Source of the DNA: Pseudomonas bananamidigenes
GTDB lineage: Bacteria > Pseudomonadota > Gammaproteobacteria > Pseudomonadales > Pseudomonadaceae
Length of the DNA stretch: 64,000 bases
Reading direction: 5' to 3'
Assembly (NCBI RefSeq): GCF_001679645.1
Contig: NZ_LRUN01000036.1
Location: 1 to 64,000 of the forward strand
Shown here piece after piece: positions 49,315 to 58,006 of the stretch (its first letter is position 1; each line of letters starts with the position of its first letter). The position numbers and the translations under genes are program-made. The notes under the pieces were generated by a model, which saw nothing but the letters and a program-made list of their open reading frames with translations, was not told the DNA's origin and did not search any database.

Positions 49315-50851
49315 GCAGCCTCCAGTGTTGTTCGGCGATGCGTTGCAGGCACAGGCGCAGTTCGCCTTCCAGGGCGCGGTCTTCGATCACCGGCGGGAAG
49401 TCTTTGGCCAGTTCTTCGTGCATGGCGGCCAGGGACGGAGGCAGTGGTCGTGCGTCTTCATCGCGACCACGCAACCATACGCCCTGATTGGCCGCGAGCA
49501 GGGTGGCGGCCGCCACCTGTTCGGTCAGTTCGAGCACGCGAATGGCGTCGCGGGCGGCGATGGTGCCCATGCTCACCTTGTCCTGGTTGTGGCATTCGGT
49601 GGAACGCGAGAACACGCTGGCGGGCATGGTGTTTTTCAAGGCTTCGGCGGTCCAGGCGCTGGCGCCGATCTGCACGGCCTTGAAGCCGTGGTTGAGCATC
49701 GCGCGGTCGGCGCTGGCGCCGGACAGGTTGCTCGGCAATCCATGGTTGTAACGTTCGTCCACCAGCAGCGCGAGTTGTCGGTCAAGCAGGTCGGCGACGT
49801 TGGCCACGAGGTTTTTCAGGCTGTCCATGGCGAACGCGATATGCCCGCCGTAGAAGTGCCCGCCGTGCAGCACGCGCTCGGCTTCGGCGTCGATGATCGG
49901 GTTGTCGTTGGCGCTGTTGAGCTCGGTCTCGATGAACGAGCGCAGCCAGTTCAGGCTGTCGGCCAATACGCCTAGCACGTGCGGTGCGCAACGCAGGGAA
50001 TAGCGATCCTGCAGGCGATGCAGCGGCGCGGTCGGTGCGTCGATCGCCAGATCCTTGCGCAGCCACGCCGCGACCTGCATCTGCCCCGGGTGCGGCTTGG
50101 CGGCGAACAGGCGCTCGTCGAAGTGTTCCGGATTGCCTTGCAGCGCCACCACGTTCAGCGCCGTGATGCGGGTGGCCAGTTGCAGCAGGTAATCGGCGCG
50201 GGCGTAGGCGAGGCAGGCAAGACCGGTCATCACGGCGGTGCCGTTCATCAGTGCCAGCGCTTCTTTCGGGCGCAGCACCAGCGGCGTCCAGCCCAGTTCG
50301 CGGTGGACGTCGGCAGCCTGACGACGTTCGCCACGGAACATCACTTCACGCTCGCCGGACAGGGTCGCGGCCACGTAGGACAGCGGCGTCAGGTCGCCGC
50401 TGGCGCCTACCGAGCCCTCTTCAGGGATCAGCGGCAGGATGTCGTGTTCAAGGAAGGCATGCAGGCGCTCCAGCAGCTCGATGCGCACCCCGGACACGCC
50501 GTGGCACAGCGACTGCAGACGCGCCGCCAGCACTGCGCGGGTGGCCTGGGCGTCGAGCAGCTTGCCCAGGCCGCAACCATGAAACGTGTAGAGATGCTGC
50601 GGCAATGCTTCGACGTGATGCAGCGGCACCGCGACCACGCAGGAGTCGCCGTAACCGGTGGTCACGCCGTAGATCACGCCTTCCTTGTCCAGCAGCGAAT
50701 CGAGGAACCGCGCACCCTTGGCGATGCGTTCGCGGTAGTCGGCGTCGCTCTGCAACTGCACGGGCGCCTGACGGTTGGCCAGGGCCAGCACGTCTTCGAT
50801 GCGCAAGGGGCGTTCGCCGAAGGTTACCGGCTCATGGGTTGGCGTCGTCAT
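49307..50851 (-). CDS. MIO-type aromatic amino acid ammonia-lyase
   Basis: A 514-residue HAL/PAL/TAL-family enzyme. Ala150-Ser151-Gly152 (VGASGDLTPL) cyclise to the MIO cofactor, and the catalytic Tyr61 is in YGVTTGYG. The substrate-selectivity pair is Phe90-His91 (YTFHGCG), where histidase has Ser-His, typical TAL His-Leu and PAL Phe-Leu, so the preferred amino acid is not obvious. In this operon it probably makes the aryl acid starter (cinnamate or coumarate type). No hut genes are nearby, which argues against histidine catabolism. Confidence 0.88.
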   Translation of the reverse strand: MTTPTHEPVTFGERPLRIEDVLALANRQAPVQLQSDADYRERIAKGARFLDSLLDKEGVIYGVTTGYGDSCVVAVPLHHVEALPQHLYTFHGCGLGKLLDAQATRAVLAARLQSLCHGVSGVRIELLERLHAFLEHDILPLIPEEGSVGASGDLTPLSYVAATLSGEREVMFRGERRQAADVHRELGWTPLVLRPKEALALMNGTAVMTGLACLAYARADYLLQLATRITALNVVALQGNPEHFDERLFAAKPHPGQMQVAAWLRKDLAIDAPTAPLHRLQDRYSLRCAPHVLGVLADSLNWLRSFIETELNSANDNPIIDAEAERVLHGGHFYGGHIAFAMDSLKNLVANVADLLDRQLALLVDERYNHGLPSNLSGASADRAMLNHGFKAVQIGASAWTAEALKNTMPASVFSRSTECHNQDKVSMGTIAARDAIRVLELTEQVAAATLLAANQGVWLRGRDEDARPLPPSLAAMHEELAKDFPPVIEDRALEGELRLCLQRIAEQHWRLHA

Positions 50852-51779
50852 CGGTCTTCCAGAAAGGGTAAAAGTTGAACCATTGCTTCGGTGCTTCGAG
50901 GCAATAGTGACTCAGGCGTTCGGCGTAGCGGGTCGCCCACTGATGAATGACCTGTTCGCGGTCGCGGCGGGTCCAGGTCACGGCCTCGGCGAACGGTTCG
51001 AGGGTCAGGCGATAGTGCCCGTCAGGTTGCTTGAGGCACATCAGCAGATTGACCGGACATTTCAGCAGGCCGGCCAGCAGCCACGGGCCTTGCGGAAACC
51101 GCGCCGGATGGCCGAGAAAGTCCACGGTCACGGTGCGCCCGCCATGCAGCGGCACGCGGTCACCGGCAATCGCCAGCCACTCGCCGCGCTCCAGACGCTC
51201 GTTGAGCTGCAGCATGATTCCCGGGTCCAGCTCGCTGACCTGGATCAGCCGCAGATTGGTCGCCCCGGCTTCGCCCAGCAGACGGTTGAATTGTTCGGCG
51301 TGCTTGGTGTGCACCAGCACGTTCATGGTGACCTTTTCGCCGATCTCCGCCAGCGCCCGGCACACTTCGAGGTTGCCCAGATGCGCGCCCACCAGCATTT
51401 GCCCGCGACTGCCACGCATCTGATTACGCAGCAGCGCCGGGTCGATGATTTCGATCTGCTCGATGCTCAACTTGCGATTCCACACGTCGAGCTTGTCGAG
51501 CAGCGAGTCGGCGAACGCCATGAACTGCCCGAACACGCGCCAAAGGCTCGGGCGCAATTCGTGGCGCCCGCTCCAGTCGGCCAGATGCTGCTGGTATTGC
51601 CAGGCGCTGCGCCGCGCCGTGCGGCCGAACAGGAAGAAGTACAGGACGATGCCGTACAACAAAGGGCTCAGCAGGCGCCGGCCAAGGACTCTGGCGGCGA
51701 ACGCGGTGAATTTCATCAGCAGGAAACTGCCGCGCTCTTCGCGGTCGGCCCAGTGCTTCTTGTCGGTTTCGACGGTCAT
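50832..51779 (-). CDS. LpxL/HtrB-like acyltransferase
   Basis: A 315-residue lysophospholipid acyltransferase of the lauroyltransferase type, with a membrane-anchored N-terminus (FAARVLGRRLLSPLLYGIVLYFFLF) and the HX4E catalytic motif in VGAHLGNLEVCR. It is expected to transfer an acyl group, possibly the aryl polyene itself, onto a lipid or glycan acceptor. The ATG at 51779 overlaps the glycosyltransferase stop by 4 bases; a longer frame is translated from the neighbour's codons and was rejected. Confidence 0.88.
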   Translation of the reverse strand: MTVETDKKHWADREERGSFLLMKFTAFAARVLGRRLLSPLLYGIVLYFFLFGRTARRSAWQYQQHLADWSGRHELRPSLWRVFGQFMAFADSLLDKLDVWNRKLSIEQIEIIDPALLRNQMRGSRGQMLVGAHLGNLEVCRALAEIGEKVTMNVLVHTKHAEQFNRLLGEAGATNLRLIQVSELDPGIMLQLNERLERGEWLAIAGDRVPLHGGRTVTVDFLGHPARFPQGPWLLAGLLKCPVNLLMCLKQPDGHYRLTLEPFAEAVTWTRRDREQVIHQWATRYAERLSHYCLEAPKQWFNFYPFWKTDDDANP

Positions 51780-52510
51780 GCGCGCCACCGTCGCCAGAGA
51801 ATGACGGGCGAGCGCAACAACATGCCGAAGAACAGGCGTGTGTGCATGCTCGAGATCAGCACGTTGTCGTGAAGCAGGCGAAAGTGCGACACGCCGTCCA
51901 GCGGGTAATGCACGCGGGTCTGCAGCCAGCGCATCGGCTGGTTGCGCCAGGACAGTCGCACGAGGATGTCCGAGTCGAAATCCATGCGCCTGCCGATCCG
52001 CGCCGAATCGATCACCGCCAGTGTCGGTTCCAGCGGGTAGACACGAAAACCGCACATCGAATCGCGGATCTGCAACGACAGGCTGTTGATCCACACCATC
52101 ACGTGAGTCAGGTAACGGGCGTAAAGGCGCCCTTTTGGCACGCTGGCGTCGTACAGCGGATAACCGCAGATCAGGGCCTGCGGATGGGCACGGGATTCCT
52201 CGATGAAGCGGCTGACATCCCGCAAATCGTGCTGGCCATCGGCATCGACCTGCAAGGCATGGCTGAAGCCCAGTCGTGCAGCTTCACGCAATCCGGTCAT
52301 CACGGCACCGCCCTTGCCTTGATTGGCGGTCAGTCGTACCAGATACACCCGCTCGCGTTCGGCCAGAACGTCCAGCACGGCTGCACAGGCCTTGCTGCTG
52401 GCGTCGTCCACCAGAATGCATGGCAAGCCCTGGGCGAGCAGGGCTTCGATCACGGTGGTGATGGCGGTTTCGTGGTTGTAGACCGGGATGACCGCGCAAG
52501 GACTATGCAT
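51776..52510 (-). CDS. GT2-family glycosyltransferase
   Basis: A 244-residue GT-A-fold enzyme. CAVIPVYNHETAI begins the nucleotide-binding domain, LVDDASS and QVDADGQHD supply the acidic metal-binding residues, and SMCGFRVYP is typical of dolichol-phosphate-mannose-synthase-like members. It would add a sugar to the lipid carrier or head group. Overlaps the ligase gene by 8 bases. Confidence 0.88.
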   Translation of the reverse strand: MHSPCAVIPVYNHETAITTVIEALLAQGLPCILVDDASSKACAAVLDVLAERERVYLVRLTANQGKGGAVMTGLREAARLGFSHALQVDADGQHDLRDVSRFIEESRAHPQALICGYPLYDASVPKGRLYARYLTHVMVWINSLSLQIRDSMCGFRVYPLEPTLAVIDSARIGRRMDFDSDILVRLSWRNQPMRWLQTRVHYPLDGVSHFRLLHDNVLISSMHTRLFFGMLLRSPVILWRRWRA

Positions 52511-54182
52511 TGCCGGCCCCCAACAGAATCCTCCCGCTGGAGCAGGTGGCGGTGTCGTTGCGGTAGGTGAAATACAGCTTGCCGCGTTCAGGGTCGAAGC
52601 GCAGGTGCAGCTGGATTTCATCGCCGGGGCGCACCAGTTGCTGGAATTTCAGGACTTCCATCCCGGCGAAGGCACCGGACAGGTTCAACAGTTGACGACC
52701 AAGGTTCAGCGCCCATTCGACCTGCACCACGCCGGGCAGCACCGGGGCCTTGGGGAAGTGGCCGCTGAAACAGGCAAGGTCTGGCGGCACGCTCAGTTGC
52801 AGGCTCCACTCGCCCTCGGTTTCGGTCTGTTCCAGAACCTCCGGTGCCTTCGGACGCGTTGCCAGCAGCAGCGCTTCGACGTCGGCCTGAGGCAACTTGC
52901 CCTGAGGGTTCAGCGGCAGTTGTCGCAACAGGCGCCAGCGCCGGGGCAGGGCGAGGGCTTCGCAATGCTCTCCGAGGTGACGGCGCAGGGCTTCGGTGAG
53001 GCTGCGGCGGCCGTGTTCGCGCAGGGCAAACAGACCTGATTCGCTGAGCACCAGCAAGGCGCCGAGGGAGGCACGGTTTTCCTGCACTACACCGAGTCGC
53101 GCTTCGGTGACCCAATCGTGAGCGACCAGGGCCTGTTCCAGCATCGGCAGGGAGATGCGTTTTTCTTCCAGCTTGACGATCCGGTCCAGCCGACCCAGCA
53201 GTTCGAAGCGACCATCGGCTTCGATGCGTGCGGCATCGGCGGTGTGTTCGACATGCCCGACGGGCAGGTACGGCGAGGCGATCAACAGGGCGCCGTCGTC
53301 ATTCTGGCTCAGCTCGACACCGGCGAACGGCCGCCACAACTGCTGGCCCTGACGCCAGGCGATGCCGCCGGTCTCCGAGCTGCCGAGGATTTCCGTCGGC
53401 CACTGTTGCAGGCGTTGGTGCAGGCTCTGCGCGGCATCCGCGGGCAGCGCACCGCCGGAGGAGAACACCCGGCGCACGGCGCTCAGGGCCGGCCAGTCGA
53501 GGTTGTCGCCCATGCGCTTGAGCAGCGCCGGGCTGGCCACCCAGGCGAAGGCCGGGTGTTCGCGGCTGGCGCGCTGCATGTCTTCGGGGAAGGCCAGTTG
53601 CTTGCGCAGGAACGGGCGCCCGGCACACAGCGGCCAAAGCACACGGAACAGCAGACCGTAAATGTGCTGGGTAGCGACGCTGCCGATGATGCAGGCGTCG
53701 CCAAGATCCGCACCCCACAGTTGTTCGAGGGCTTCGACTTCGTTGGCCAGTTGGCGCAGGGATTTGTCGATGCGTTTGGGCTCGCCGCTGGAGCCGGACG
53801 TGCACAGGCTCAGGCGACACTGGTCGAGATCCAGTTCGGCACCCGCCAGAGCGGTGAGCTGCAAATCGTTGAGGTGTGCATCATTAACATGATCGGTCAG
53901 CCACAGGTCGACTTCGTTCGACCAGCGCTGGCGGGTCTGCGCCTGCAGGTCCGAGGGCAACAACACGCTGACGCCGGCGCGCCAGGCCCCCAGCAGCGCG
54001 ACGGCCAGCTCTGCGGCATCCTCCAGATGCACGGCCAGGCGCTGCACGCCCCTGGCCTTCAGGCCGGCGGCCAGGCTCAGCGCCTGCTCGCGCAGGTGTG
54101 CGTGATCGAGTGCCGGCGCGAGGGTGATTGCACGTTGCGGCATGTCCTTGAGCAACAGCTGCTCAAGTTTTATCCAGTTCAT
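52503..54182 (-). CDS. AMP-dependent aryl-acid ligase fused to a hotdog dehydratase
   Basis: A 559-residue two-domain protein. Residues 1 to about 430 are an acyl-adenylating enzyme with P-loop-like [11 protein letters not shown] (about 127-137), GSSETGGI and [13 protein letters not shown]. From about 450 a hotdog domain follows with [19 protein letters not shown] at 474-492, the FabA/FabZ-like motif with catalytic His475. In E. coli and Xenorhabdus aryl polyene clusters the ligase and this dehydratase are, to my knowledge, separate proteins. It should activate the aryl acid, load it on ACP and dehydrate intermediates. The ATG at 54182 has an ATGA overlap with the membrane-protein gene. Confidence 0.88.
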   Translation of the reverse strand: MNWIKLEQLLLKDMPQRAITLAPALDHAHLREQALSLAAGLKARGVQRLAVHLEDAAELAVALLGAWRAGVSVLLPSDLQAQTRQRWSNEVDLWLTDHVNDAHLNDLQLTALAGAELDLDQCRLSLCTSGSSGEPKRIDKSLRQLANEVEALEQLWGADLGDACIIGSVATQHIYGLLFRVLWPLCAGRPFLRKQLAFPEDMQRASREHPAFAWVASPALLKRMGDNLDWPALSAVRRVFSSGGALPADAAQSLHQRLQQWPTEILGSSETGGIAWRQGQQLWRPFAGVELSQNDDGALLIASPYLPVGHVEHTADAARIEADGRFELLGRLDRIVKLEEKRISLPMLEQALVAHDWVTEARLGVVQENRASLGALLVLSESGLFALREHGRRSLTEALRRHLGEHCEALALPRRWRLLRQLPLNPQGKLPQADVEALLLATRPKAPEVLEQTETEGEWSLQLSVPPDLACFSGHFPKAPVLPGVVQVEWALNLGRQLLNLSGAFAGMEVLKFQQLVRPGDEIQLHLRFDPERGKLYFTYRNDTATCSSGRILLGAGNA

Positions 54183-54724
54183 GGGCGACCTCTTACCCGT
54201 TGTCGTATCAGCCATTCAATGGCAAACATCAGGCCGATCAATCCGTAGGAGATCAGGCCGGTGTACAACATCCACCAGTGCAGCGGCGCCCAAAGGGTCA
54301 GCAGGGCGGCGCACAGACCGTTGCAGAAGAAAAACACGCTCCAGGCCACGGTGACCCGGCGGGTGTAGCGGATTGCCTCGGGCGGCAATTGCGGCTCGCG
54401 AATCCGTGCCAGGCGCTCGACCATCGGCGGGCCGTATTTCAGGCTCAGGCTGAACAGCACCAGCATGAAGCCGCTGATCAGCACCGGATACCAGCGCAGC
54501 AACAGCGGGCTGTCGAACAGCGCCAGCAGCAGGCAGAACATGATGGCCACGCAGGCCATCCACAGGCTGCCGGGCTTGCGCTCGCCGGTCAGGGCCCGAG
54601 CCAGCCACAGGCTGCCCAGCAGCAGGCCGAACTGCCACGGCGCAAAGTGCTCCATGCCGAAATACACCGCGAAGGGATACAACAGGCCTGCCAGCAGCAG
54701 ACCGAGGCCGATCAGTCGGCTCAT
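54179..54724 (-). CDS. Small polytopic membrane protein of the pigment operon (COG4648-like)
   Basis: A 181-residue protein with about five hydrophobic segments (LIGLGLLLAGLLYPFAVYFGM; WMACVAIMFCLLLAL; WSVFFFCNGLCAALLTLW; and others). YTRRVTVAWSVFF and the C-terminal AIEWLIRQRVR are features of the uncharacterised membrane protein found in aryl polyene clusters. Function unknown. Overlaps the genes on both sides by 4 bases. Confidence 0.8.
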   Translation of the reverse strand: MSRLIGLGLLLAGLLYPFAVYFGMEHFAPWQFGLLLGSLWLARALTGERKPGSLWMACVAIMFCLLLALFDSPLLLRWYPVLISGFMLVLFSLSLKYGPPMVERLARIREPQLPPEAIRYTRRVTVAWSVFFFCNGLCAALLTLWAPLHWWMLYTGLISYGLIGLMFAIEWLIRQRVRGRP

Positions 54725-54975
54725 GCGGCCGGTTGAACCAGACGGTAGACCGCCTCGACCACGTCGCCGACAGTGCGCACCGACTTGAACTCTTCGGCGG
54801 CGATTTTCTTGCCGGTCTGACGTTTGATGTGATCGATCAGGTCGACAGCGTCGATGCTGTCGATTTCCAGATCCTGATACAGATTCGATTCCAGGCTCAC
54901 GCGAGCCGGATCCAGTTCGAACAGCTCGACCAGGGCATCGCGCAGGGTGTTGAAAATGTCGTCACGAGTTTGCAT
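54721..54975 (-). CDS. Acyl carrier protein 1, aryl polyene
   Basis: An 84-residue ACP. The phosphopantetheine site is Ser40 in DLEIDSIDAVDL. It is acidic in helix II, as needed for synthase docking. It lies 9 bases after the other ACP gene; two ACPs are a hallmark of aryl polyene clusters. Confidence 0.93.
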   Translation of the reverse strand: MQTRDDIFNTLRDALVELFELDPARVSLESNLYQDLEIDSIDAVDLIDHIKRQTGKKIAAEEFKSVRTVGDVVEAVYRLVQPAA

Positions 54976-54984
54976 GGTCCGGTC

Positions 54985-55245
54985 TCAAGCTGCCTGTTTT
55001 GCCGTGACGAACGCCGCGAGGCTCGCCACGTTGGTGAAATGGTTGCGGGTGTCCTTGGCGTCGGCGTCGATCTTGATGCCGTACTTTTTCTGGATCGCCA
55101 GACCCAGTTCCAGCGCGTCGACGGAATCCAGGCCCAGGCCTTCGCCGAACAGCGTCTGATTGTCGCCGATGTCATCGGCGCTGATATCTTCGAGGCCCAG
55201 GGCGTCGATGATCAGCAGTTTTATCTCACGGTGCAGATCGCTCAT
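54985..55245 (-). CDS. Acyl carrier protein 2, aryl polyene
   Basis: An 86-residue ACP with attachment site Ser41 in GLGLDSVDALEL, differing from the first ACP at the positions around the serine, so the two may carry different intermediates (starter or extension). The ATG at 55245 lies inside the 3' end of the acyltransferase gene (20-base overlap). Confidence 0.93.
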   Translation of the reverse strand: MSDLHREIKLLIIDALGLEDISADDIGDNQTLFGEGLGLDSVDALELGLAIQKKYGIKIDADAKDTRNHFTNVASLAAFVTAKQAA

Positions 55246-56035
55246 CTTCGGCGAGCTCCTTGATGAAAAAATGGTGCAGAAAGTCGTTGAGCTTGCGCGA
55301 AGCCTGCGGGGCAGGGCCTTGCGCGGCAAAAGTCTGTGGGTCTATATCGGCCCCGACGCGAAAACTGAAGTGAACCCGGCGGTTCGGGATGCGATACCAG
55401 GGCTCGGCCTTGGTCAGGGTCGTCGGGCTGACCTTGATGATCACGGGTGTGACGATTTTCGCACCGCGCAGTGCAATGGCTGCAGCGCCCCGATGGAAGG
55501 CGGGTGCCTGCCCGGGCCGGGTACGCGTGCCTTCCGGGAAAATGATCAGGGTCTGGCCGTTCTGCAGCGCATCGGCGGCGGCATCGAGCATGTCCATGCT
55601 GCCATCGTTGCTGATGTATTCGGTGCTGCGCAGCGGGCCGCGGGTGAAAGGGTTTTCCCACAGGCTTTTCTTGACCACGCAATTGGCGTGGCGCACCAGA
55701 CCGATCAGGAACACCACATCGATCAGCGACGGATGGTTGGCGATGATCATCTGCCCGGGGCGACCGAGGCGTTCCGCGCCCTGAATGTCATAGGTCAGCA
55801 CCCCGGTCCTGGCCATGAACCGGACAAAAAACCAGAACAGCCGACTGACGGTCTGCCGTGCCCGTTCCCGATGAGCCTTGGCATCACCCGGCAGGCAGCC
55901 CAGCAGCGGAAACACCAGCAGACGCAGACACAACCCGCCAAGCCCGAACAGGGCAAAGCTGAAGGCGGTGGCGAACAGACGCCAGTAATAGGCATCGCGG
56001 TGCTTTTCGGTCACGGGTTGCGTTGCCAGGTCCAT
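55226..56035 (-). CDS. PlsC-like 1-acylglycerol-3-phosphate acyltransferase
   Basis: A 269-residue LPLAT protein with one N-terminal membrane helix (FATAFSFALFGLGGLCLRLLVF), the HX4D motif in IIANHPSLIDVVF and the acceptor motif FPEGTRTRPG. It probably esterifies the polyene or another acyl chain to a glycerol-type acceptor. The start at 56035 overlaps the chain-length-factor gene by 25 bases. Confidence 0.9.
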   Translation of the reverse strand: MDLATQPVTEKHRDAYYWRLFATAFSFALFGLGGLCLRLLVFPLLGCLPGDAKAHRERARQTVSRLFWFFVRFMARTGVLTYDIQGAERLGRPGQMIIANHPSLIDVVFLIGLVRHANCVVKKSLWENPFTRGPLRSTEYISNDGSMDMLDAAADALQNGQTLIIFPEGTRTRPGQAPAFHRGAAAIALRGAKIVTPVIIKVSPTTLTKAEPWYRIPNRRVHFSFRVGADIDPQTFAAQGPAPQASRKLNDFLHHFFIKELAEDERSAP

Positions 56036-56736
56036 ACACGATTTTTCCAGGCATGTTGGCAAAGGGTTTGCTGGCCGAGCAGGGTTTGCAGCAGGTTCAG
56101 CGCATGGGGCCATTGCGCCTTGGACAGTGCTTGCGGGGCGCTGTTCAGGGTCAGCCGCCAGTCGGTACCGGGGGTCAGCAGCAAGCCCACCGCATACGGG
56201 AACGGCACATCATCGACCCAGGCCGAATAGGCTTCGGGAGGCTGTTCTTCGGTGATCACCAGCAGCACCGCCGGAGCGCCTTCGGCCAGCAGGGCGGCCG
56301 CTTCCAGCATGCCGTGTTCGAGACCGTCGCCGGCGGCGGCAAGGGCGGTCATTTCGCTGGTTTCTCCACGCATGATCGACCACAGGCCGATGATCGCGTT
56401 GTGCACGGAGAGGCTGAACTGGGTCGGCGACAGCGGCTGTTCACCGGCCAGATCGCTGAGGATCTCGAACGTACGCGGGGTTTCACCGTGGCGTGAAATG
56501 AACACCAGAGGCAGGTTTTTCCGCCCCTCGGCCAGCGGCCAGCCAACACTGAAGGCCATGCGCGCCAGGCGACTGAGGCGGCGCCGCTGCATGGCCGGAA
56601 GGAACGACACATCGGGCGCGGCATCACTGCCGGGAAGCGCAACCGGCTGTCGGCTCCAGGCCTGCCAGGCGTCCACGCTGTCGAGCCCGGGAGCCCAGGC
56701 GCGCCATTGGGCGATGTTGAAGTTGATCTCGGACAT
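56011..56736 (-). CDS. Short ketosynthase-like chain-length factor, first gene of the pigment operon
   Basis: A 241-residue protein matching only the N-terminal half of ketosynthases (Ketoacyl-synt_2 type). Blocks such as PLVFISRHGETPRTFEILSDL and PTQFSLSVHNAIIGLWSI align with ketosynthase secondary structure, but the nucleophile Cys and both His are absent. In aryl polyene systems such a protein partners a true ketosynthase and affects chain length. It is nearest the promoter, about 100 bases from the -10 box. Confidence 0.85.
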   Translation of the reverse strand: MSEINFNIAQWRAWAPGLDSVDAWQAWSRQPVALPGSDAAPDVSFLPAMQRRRLSRLARMAFSVGWPLAEGRKNLPLVFISRHGETPRTFEILSDLAGEQPLSPTQFSLSVHNAIIGLWSIMRGETSEMTALAAAGDGLEHGMLEAAALLAEGAPAVLLVITEEQPPEAYSAWVDDVPFPYAVGLLLTPGTDWRLTLNSAPQALSKAQWPHALNLLQTLLGQQTLCQHAWKNRVWTWQRNP

Positions 56737-56836
56737 TCATTCCGCCCCTGCGGGCTCATTTGACGCTGTTTTGCCAGCACCGCAAGTGTGCTGACCTTGC
56801 CGGAAGTGGCGTGGCGCTTGGCCCCGGGTGGCGCGC

Positions 56837-56865
56837 ATTATCCCGGTGCGACGAGTGTGTAGCAA
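56837..56865 (-). promoter_or_regulatory. Sigma-70 promoter of the aryl polyene operon
   Basis: On the minus strand TTGCTA, 17 bases, GATAAT, giving a leader of about 95 bases before the first gene. It is the only well-spaced pair in the gap. AAATG-N7-CATTT around 56864-56880 is a small dyad touching the -35. Confidence 0.55.
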
Positions 56866-57105
56866 ATGCTGGTTACATTTTGCGCGCTGAAATGGACCAA
56901 AGGGTACATGGCGAAAAATGTCACTTGGCCATTATCCAGATCACGCCGGGTTTGTCTGTCAGGCGTATCTGTGGTCAATGGCAGTCTTGACGGCGTGTTC
57001 ATTAAGACATTTACGTCTGACTCTGTAGTCCGCATCCATGGAGGTAGCGAAGCAGGGCTGGGCGACACTACACTCGGTCATTCTTTGATACACGGAGGTT
57101 TTGTC
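56866..57105. other. Upstream region of parA
   Basis: About 240 bases between the pigment-operon promoter and the parA ATG. It is richer in AT than the genes around it. TTGACG followed after 17 bases by TTTACG is the best plus-strand promoter candidate, but weak. GGAGGT precedes the parA ATG. No further gene is visible. Confidence 0.3.
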
Positions 57106-57876
57106 ATGCGGCGCGTGGTGTTCAATCAGAAAGGTGGCGTGGGCAAATCCAGTATCGCCTGCAATCTGGCGGCGGTCAGCGCCAGCGAGGGTTATCGCAC
57201 GCTGTTGGTGGATCTCGATGCCCAGGCCAACTCCACTCAGTACCTGACCGGGCTTACCGGTAATGACATTCCGATGGGCATCGCCGATTTCTTCAAGCAG
57301 ACCCTGTCCTCGGGCCCGTTCTCCAGAAAGAACCAGGCGGATATCTACGAAACGCCGTTCGACAACCTGCACATCATCACCGCGACGGCAGAGCTGGCTG
57401 ATTTGCAGCCCAAACTCGAGGCCAAGCACAAGATCAACAAGCTGAGAAAGTTGCTGGATGAATTGGGCGAAGAGTACGACCGGATCTACCTCGACACGCC
57501 GCCAGCCCTGAATTTTTACGCGGTGTCGGCGTTGATCGCCGCTGATCGGGTATTGATTCCCTTCGATTGCGACAGCTTCTCGCGCCAGGCGCTGTACGGT
57601 CTGATGTCGGAAATCGAAGAGCTCAAGGATGACCACAACGAAGGCCTCGAAGTCGAAGGCATCGTGGTCAACCAGTTCCAGGCCCGGGCCAGCCTGCCGC
57701 AGCAGATGCTCGATGAACTGATCGCCGAAGGTTTGCCGGTGCTGCCGGTGTATCTGGCCAGTTCGGTGCGCATGCGCGAATCGCACCAGGCCAGCACTCC
57801 GCTGATTCATCTCGATCCGCGACACAAGCTGACGCAGCAGTTCGTCGAACTGCACAACTTGCTCGAAGACGCCTGA
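57106..57876 (+). CDS. Orphan ParA-family ATPase
   Basis: A 256-residue deviant Walker ATPase: KGGVGKSS at residues 9-16, [17 protein letters not shown] (Walker A' and switch I), and [13 protein letters not shown] (Walker B). No ParB-like gene or parS-like inverted repeat lies next to it, so it is not the chromosomal parAB pair. Orphan ParA/MinD proteins often position large complexes in the cell. It starts at the ATG at 57106, behind a strong GGAGGT, and diverges from the pigment operon. Confidence 0.9.
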   Translation: MRRVVFNQKGGVGKSSIACNLAAVSASEGYRTLLVDLDAQANSTQYLTGLTGNDIPMGIADFFKQTLSSGPFSRKNQADIYETPFDNLHIITATAELADLQPKLEAKHKINKLRKLLDELGEEYDRIYLDTPPALNFYAVSALIAADRVLIPFDCDSFSRQALYGLMSEIEELKDDHNEGLEVEGIVVNQFQARASLPQQMLDELIAEGLPVLPVYLASSVRMRESHQASTPLIHLDPRHKLTQQFVELHNLLEDA

Positions 57877-57898
57877 TCGTCTGAGCCAACACAAAGAA

Positions 57899-57992
57899 CT
57901 GTGGGAGCGAGCCTGCTCGCGATAGCGGTCTTTCATTCAGCACATTTGTTGAATGAGCAACCGTCATCGCGAGCAGGCTCGCTCCCACAGGG
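57899..57992. repeat. Inverted REP pair between parA and trxC
   Basis: Arms CTGTGGGAGCGAGCCTGCTCGCGA and TCGCGAGCAGGCTCGCTCCCACAG; both arms carry a compensating C/G change in the core (GCCTGC for GCTTGC), so pairing is kept. It lies between convergent genes. Confidence 0.9.
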
Positions 57993-58006
57993 AATATGCG
58001 TTTTGA

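Noticed and set aside
49307..50851. Histidine ammonia-lyase for histidine catabolism (hutH)
   Set aside because: No other hut gene nearby, embedded in a pigment operon, and the selectivity residues differ from histidase.
38648..56736. Flexirubin or dialkylresorcinol cluster
   Set aside because: The lyase is shared with flexirubin clusters, but no DarA/DarB-type genes are present; gene content fits aryl polyene/xanthomonadin.
57106..57876. Chromosome-partition parAB locus
   Set aside because: No parB or parS-like 16-bp palindrome next to it; the ParA is shorter and stands alone.
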